A DNA stretch of 64,000 bases from Trichothermofontia sichuanensis B231 (GTDB lineage: Bacteria > Cyanobacteriota > Cyanobacteriia > B231), in the NCBI RefSeq assembly GCF_026240635.1, contig NZ_CP110848.1, positions 1,676,501-1,740,500 of the forward strand, in the 5' to 3' direction. Shown here piece after piece: positions 60,262 to 64,000 of the stretch. The number at the start of each line of letters is the position of its first letter. Within the stretch, counting starts at the first letter, position 1. The position numbers were made by a program, and so were the translations under genes. The notes below the pieces were generated by a model. The model worked only from the letters and a program-made list of their open reading frames with translations, had not been told where the DNA came from and did not search any database.

Positions 60262-61634
60262 TTACCGGGTTGCAACCCTCGGTGTTGCGGGCGGCGGTGA
60301 TGGGTGTGGGGGCGTTGCTGGCGCTTGCGACGGAACGCAAAATCCGATCGCTCGGCTCCCTCCTGTTGGCCGCGGTCCTGCTCTTGCTGTTTAACCCCCT
60401 CTGGATTTGGGATTTAGGGTTTCAACTCAGCTTTCTTGCCACCTTGGGGCTATTGGTGACCAGCCCTCCCCTGATCCGCTGGCTTAACTGGTTACCGCCG
60501 ACGATCGCGGCGATGATTGCCGTGCCGATCGCCGCCTACATCTGGACCCTGCCCTTAAGCCTCTACACCTTTGGGCAAACTTCCCCCTACGCGGTATTGA
60601 TCAATGTGCTGACGATGCCCCTGATCGCTGTCCTGAGTTTGGGGGGGATGCTCAGTGCGGCGGTGGGTGTCCTGTATCCCCCGGCAGGGAGTGGGTTGGC
60701 CCTGCTGTTGTTGCCGTTTTGCCGCTGGTTACTGGCGATCGTGGCGGCCTTTGCTAATTTACCCGGCTCGATCCTGGCCTTAGGCACCCTTTCTTTGGGA
60801 CAGATGTTGGCGTTGTACAGCTTGATCTTGTTGGTATGGCTACAAACCTGGTGGCAACGTCGTTGGTGGCTGGCTTATGCCCTGGGGATAGCGATCGTGG
60901 CCGTACCCTTCTGGCAATTGCAAACGACCTTACTCCGGGCTACGGTCCTCTCGGTGACCCAGGACCCGATTCTAGTGATCCAGGATCGGGGGCAAGTTAC
61001 CCTGGTCAACAGCGGGGATGAAGTAAGCGCCCGCCTAACCGTACTACCGTTCCTGCAACAACAGGGAACCAATCAACTCCACTGGGCCATCCGTGCGGAT
61101 GATACTCTGGACTTTAATCACCTCCAGGGATGGCAACTGATTCTGGGTTACCTGCCGGTTGAAACCTTCTACGCGGCCCAAGACCCCAGCCCTGAGGCAA
61201 ATTCCCTAGCCCAGTGGACGATCCAGAATGGCGGTACCTATGAGATTCTGGCTCCCAACCAAACGGTGAAGAGTGGTCTCATCTCGCTGCAACGCCTAGA
61301 AACAGAGCCACCCCTCTGGCAATTTCAGATTCATGACACAACCTGGCTATGGTTGGGCGCTTTACCGGAGTCGGCCCAAATTCCCCTAGCCAGTCAGCTA
61401 CGGGCGGTGTCGGTGCTATGGTGGGAGGGCGGTCCGATCGTGCCCCAGTTGTTAGCGGTACTGCAACCCAAGGTGGCGATCGCCTCGGCCAGTGTAGTTG
61501 ATCCGACGACGCTAGCCCTCCTCGAAGAACGCAAGACCCAGGTATTCTGGACAGGGCGTGACGGTGCCCTCCAGTGGACACCCCAAGCTGGTGTGCGGCC
61601 TACCCTCGAAAGTGCTGAGGCAACCGTTTGGTAA
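60262..61634 (+). pseudogene. comEC: ComEC competence channel, C-terminal fragment
   Basis: This half resumes at TGLQPSVLRAAVMGVGALLA, the Competence domain, with further membrane segments (FNPLWIWDLGFQLSFLATLG, PIAAYIWTLPLSLYTFGQTS, LINVLTMPLIAVLSLGG) and then a C-terminal beta-lactamase-like region (ATVLSVTQDPILVIQDRGQV and onward). That region lacks an HxHxDH metal motif, so its nuclease-type activity was probably absent even before the insertion. The frame is clean up to TAA 61632-61634, immediately before a family B/C repeat. Without its own start and first half it should not make a working channel. Confidence 0.9.
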
Positions 61635-61636
61635 AT

Positions 61637-61812
61637 TATAGTCATTGCAATTGAGGCTGAAACAGCCCCCTCACCCTAAATCCCTCTCCCGCTCTGGGAG
61701 AGGGATTTAGGGTGAGGGCCGTACCAGCAGGCTGCACCCAGCCTACTTCTGTAAAACTGTACTTTATGATTGAGGTAAAGGCGGTATCTCTTTCTAATCT
61801 GAAATAACTATA
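61637..61812 (+). repeat. Hybrid family B / family C repeat, 176 bp
   Basis: The outer ends are family B: TATAGTCATTGCAATTGAGG and AATCTGAAATAACTATA. Inside is a family C segment (AAACTGTACTTTATGATTGA with GGTAAAGGCGGTA) next to a perfect CCCTAAATCCCTCTCCC / GGGAGAGGGATTTAGGG inverted repeat. It starts three bases after the comEC stop. A lone family C end (TTAGGTAAAGGCTGTA) recurs at about 61936-61958; the rest of the gap to 61993 shows nothing else. Confidence 0.68.
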
Positions 61813-61993
61813 GTGCATAGGTGACAGTACATAGGTTATGACAGTAGACATAGGTTACAGATGCAAAAACCGCCCCAAACTCGCACTGGCCAAAATTGAA
61901 TTGCACTGATCAGTTCAGTCCACCGATGCGAAGAGCCGTAGATTAGGTAAAGGCTGTATATTTGTGCTGATAGTTGTGCAGGGTTTGTGCAGG

Positions 61994-64000
61994 TTATGTT
62001 GGCACAGACAGCCCCCTAAGCGATCGCTGTTGTAGACGCTGGAAGCGACGGCGAAGTTCGGTTGTATCAACGGTTTGGGCACCATAGCGCCAGTTCACGT
62101 AGGCATTGGTAATCGCAGCGATCGTGGCGGCGGTTTCGGGTTCATAGACCGCCTGCATCTGTTGGGCAAACTCCAGGGGGGTTTGGGCAGCCCGTTTCCG
62201 ATGACCTTGACTAGCAGACCAGCGCAACAGTTGCTGATAGAGACTTTCCATTTCTGGCAGACGGGTAAGCCAGCGTTGATAGCGCCACTGTCGCCAGCCC
62301 TCAAACCCCAACCAACCCAGGAAGCTCACCGCGACGGCGGTAATGAGGCCGGTAAAAATCCCTAACCAGCCCCGCGAGAACTGGCCGAGAAACCAGCCGA
62401 TCGCCTGGGCTAACACCATCGCAATTACGCGAAAGACCCCACTGATGACCGCCGTAATCGGCGGCGGCAACCACCCCGCCACCCATTGCCAAAATTGCTT
62501 CAACACACTAAAGGTATAGTCTTCCTCTGGCGAGGGAGGGATCAATTCGTGGCCAGGGATGGGGTCAAAGCCAAACCAGCCATAGTCGGGGAAATAGACT
62601 TCTGTGATGGCATAGGCATCGGTGTTGCGCACAATGTAATAGCCTGTAAACGGGTTAAACTCACCTGCCCCAAAGCCAACTGCTAACCGGGCCGGAATCC
62701 CGATCGATCGCAGCATAACCGTCAACACCGTTGAAAAATGGTCCGGATAGCCTCCTCCAAAGCGGAATAGAAAGGCTTCCGTTAACTCTTCGCCTTCGCC
62801 TAAGTAGGGCAGATCCGGTTGAATTTGGTAGGTCTGCTTCAGATATTGGGCCAGGTAGAGGGCCTGCTCATAGGTTGACGTGAGGGGTTTACTGGACTTG
62901 GCCAGAATCGCTTCGGTCTGTTGGCGAATCCGGGGACTGAGGGAATCCGGTAGTTGCAGGTAATAGGTCCGTAAACCGGGAGGATAGTTGCCTTTGGCCT
63001 TCCCTAAGGCCGTGCGATCGCGCAACGGCACATTGGAGACAACCGTGTAGGTTAACCCATCACTCAGGTTAACTGGCGATCGCAGTCCCCCTTCCGCATC
63101 GAGCGCCACCTGATCCGTAGGGAAATACAACCGCTCTGGAACTGACATGGCTGGAATCAAATTCGGCAGTTCCGCAACGATCGTGTAGGTTTGCACAACC
63201 TCCTTCGTGGCGGCTGAGGTGAGCAACCGGGGTAAGAAAAATTGGGGAGACCAGAAGGGCCGATCGATAATTTCAGCAGCTTCATTACGGGAAATTGACC
63301 AACCCTGACCCGTATAACGATCGAAACCGAGAACACGCCAGAACCCCTGCGCCTGCGATCGCACCCGCATGACAATTTGGGGTTTCATCTGTCCCCGCAG
63401 GTTTTGATCCATTTCCGTGTTGAAGCCGTAGTAAAAGGTATCGTCCATCACCCCGGCTTCCCCTGTTCCCTGTCCACGTACCTGACCCGCGCCTGCCCCT
63501 TCGGCTCCCCCTTGCTCGTCAAACCGCCCCCCTCCCACCGGGCCACTCACATAGCCTGGATTGATAATCCGACGGGCATCAAATTCCCCTTCGATCGTGA
63601 TTGGTGCACTCACCGGAAACGTTTGCAACTGATAACCCGGTAATCGGGGCAGAAACGCAAAGACAATAAGGCCCAGGGCAACCGTTGCCAAGAGCAAACC
63701 CAAGATCCGTTTGGGGGTCAGTTCCGGGAAGGACCACCAGCGCGAGGCAGATGGCCTCGTTGTGGAGACAGGGTGGGACTGGCTGAGTAACCCCAAGCGC
63801 GATCGATAGTCCAACACCAGAATGGGCAAGACCACCCCGAGAAACGCCAGCAGCAAAGGCGCAAACGCCAACGTCTGGCTCAAGGTAGCCGCGACACTCA
63901 GCAGGATCAGGCCAATCACCATCGAGTAACCCAGATCTCGGCGGCGCGGCAGATCAAAGCTATGGAGCACTTGCAATTGGATCAGGAGTTCAGCCAGGAC
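61994..64000 (-). CDS. TgpA-like transglutaminase-fold membrane protein (start beyond window)
   Basis: The frame runs from the stop at 61994 through the window edge; about 669 residues are visible. N-terminal membrane segments (LGYSMVIGLILLSVAATLSQ and more) precede an extracytoplasmic transglutaminase-like domain and two C-terminal membrane segments with a DUF4129 tail (SLYQQLLRWSASQGHRKRAA). In active TgpA-type enzymes the triad lies in G(F)CEH, SDAHAW and DP; here the sites read GGYPDHFSTV, NTDAYAITEV and FDPIPG, so Cys is Pro and His is Tyr. Catalysis by the usual route is not possible; a structural or binding role is inferred. Confidence 0.88.
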   Translation of the reverse strand, partial: VLAELLIQLQVLHSFDLPRRRDLGYSMVIGLILLSVAATLSQTLAFAPLLLAFLGVVLPILVLDYRSRLGLLSQSHPVSTTRPSASRWWSFPELTPKRILGLLLATVALGLIVFAFLPRLPGYQLQTFPVSAPITIEGEFDARRIINPGYVSGPVGGGRFDEQGGAEGAGAGQVRGQGTGEAGVMDDTFYYGFNTEMDQNLRGQMKPQIVMRVRSQAQGFWRVLGFDRYTGQGWSISRNEAAEIIDRPFWSPQFFLPRLLTSAATKEVVQTYTIVAELPNLIPAMSVPERLYFPTDQVALDAEGGLRSPVNLSDGLTYTVVSNVPLRDRTALGKAKGNYPPGLRTYYLQLPDSLSPRIRQQTEAILAKSSKPLTSTYEQALYLAQYLKQTYQIQPDLPYLGEGEELTEAFLFRFGGGYPDHFSTVLTVMLRSIGIPARLAVGFGAGEFNPFTGYYIVRNTDAYAITEVYFPDYGWFGFDPIPGHELIPPSPEEDYTFSVLKQFWQWVAGWLPPPITAVISGVFRVIAMVLAQAIGWFLGQFSRGWLGIFTGLITAVAVSFLGWLGFEGWRQWRYQRWLTRLPEMESLYQQLLRWSASQGHRKRAAQTPLEFAQQMQAVYEPETAATIAAITNAYVNWRYGAQTVDTTELRRRFQRLQQRSLRGLSVPT

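Overview
The window is cyanobacterial chromosome. It carries photosystem genes (psbN, psbH, psaK), beta-carboxysome shell genes (ccmK3, ccmK4), a solanesyl-type prenyl synthase (sds), cobM, a Ser/Thr kinase fused to a GUN4 domain, and many copies of the HIP1 octamer GCGATCGC that is typical of cyanobacteria. The species cannot be fixed from this alone. The moderately GC-rich coding sequence, very abundant HIP1 and heavy load of short repeats would suit a filamentous Leptolyngbya-like lineage, but that is inference. All calls were made by reading; no database search was run.

Layout. 1-5.2 kb: pyrE 5' end, a secreted protein, a CAU tRNA, an EVE protein, a GAF-PP2C phosphatase and a small membrane protein. 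5.3-8.7 kb: argH and a GH57 glycosidase. 8.8-13.4 kb: a four-gene ABC exporter cluster of the GldA/GldF/GldG plus DUF4340 type. 13.6-15.1 kb: a small conserved gene followed by ccmK3 and ccmK4. 15.2-18.4 kb: purB, a DUF302 gene with a BASS/ACR3-like permease, and an HMA metallochaperone. 18.5-26.7 kb: serS, psbN/psbH, tatA, pth, DUF3146, an M16 peptidase, a pentapeptide protein, cobM and tRNA-Thr. 26.7-29.6 kb: a decaying, AT-richer stretch directly behind tRNA-Thr with three gene remnants. 29.6-38.9 kb: a two-module secreted protein, a sugar transferase, a STAS protein, a sigma factor, a secreted CAP-CHAT protease fusion, a DUF218 protein, psaK and the kinase-GUN4 fusion. 39-57 kb: folB, murI, sds, a diheme cytochrome, a BY-kinase-like capsule protein, usp, pepP, hisH, rsmD, an IMPase, proA, an aminotransferase, comB and a PMT glycosyltransferase. 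58-61.6 kb: comEC split by an insertion sequence. The end holds a TgpA-like transglutaminase-fold membrane protein that runs out of the window.

The strongest signal beyond ordinary genes is the mobile-element record. Three copies of a 112-bp non-coding element (family A) each have matching terminal inverted repeats, a near-perfect 41-nt internal palindrome and an exact 8-bp target duplication. One copy rewrote the last codons and stop of argH, and one separates ccmK3 from ccmK4. Two further repeat families (B and C), which look like TA-targeting MITEs and share a CCCTC/GAGGG core, sit at gene ends; one supplies the stop codon of rsmD. A 949-bp IS5-like element with a 3-bp target duplication interrupts comEC, so natural DNA uptake through this gene is probably lost. 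Two IS200/IS605-type 3' remnants are also present. Many gaps hold perfect two-copy tandem duplications of 13-18 bp.

The protein-level oddities most worth a second look are the exported CAP-CHAT fusion with an intact His/Cys dyad, a transglutaminase-fold protein lacking its catalytic Cys and His, a STAS protein lacking the phospho-acceptor serine, and a BY-kinase without a C-terminal tyrosine tail.
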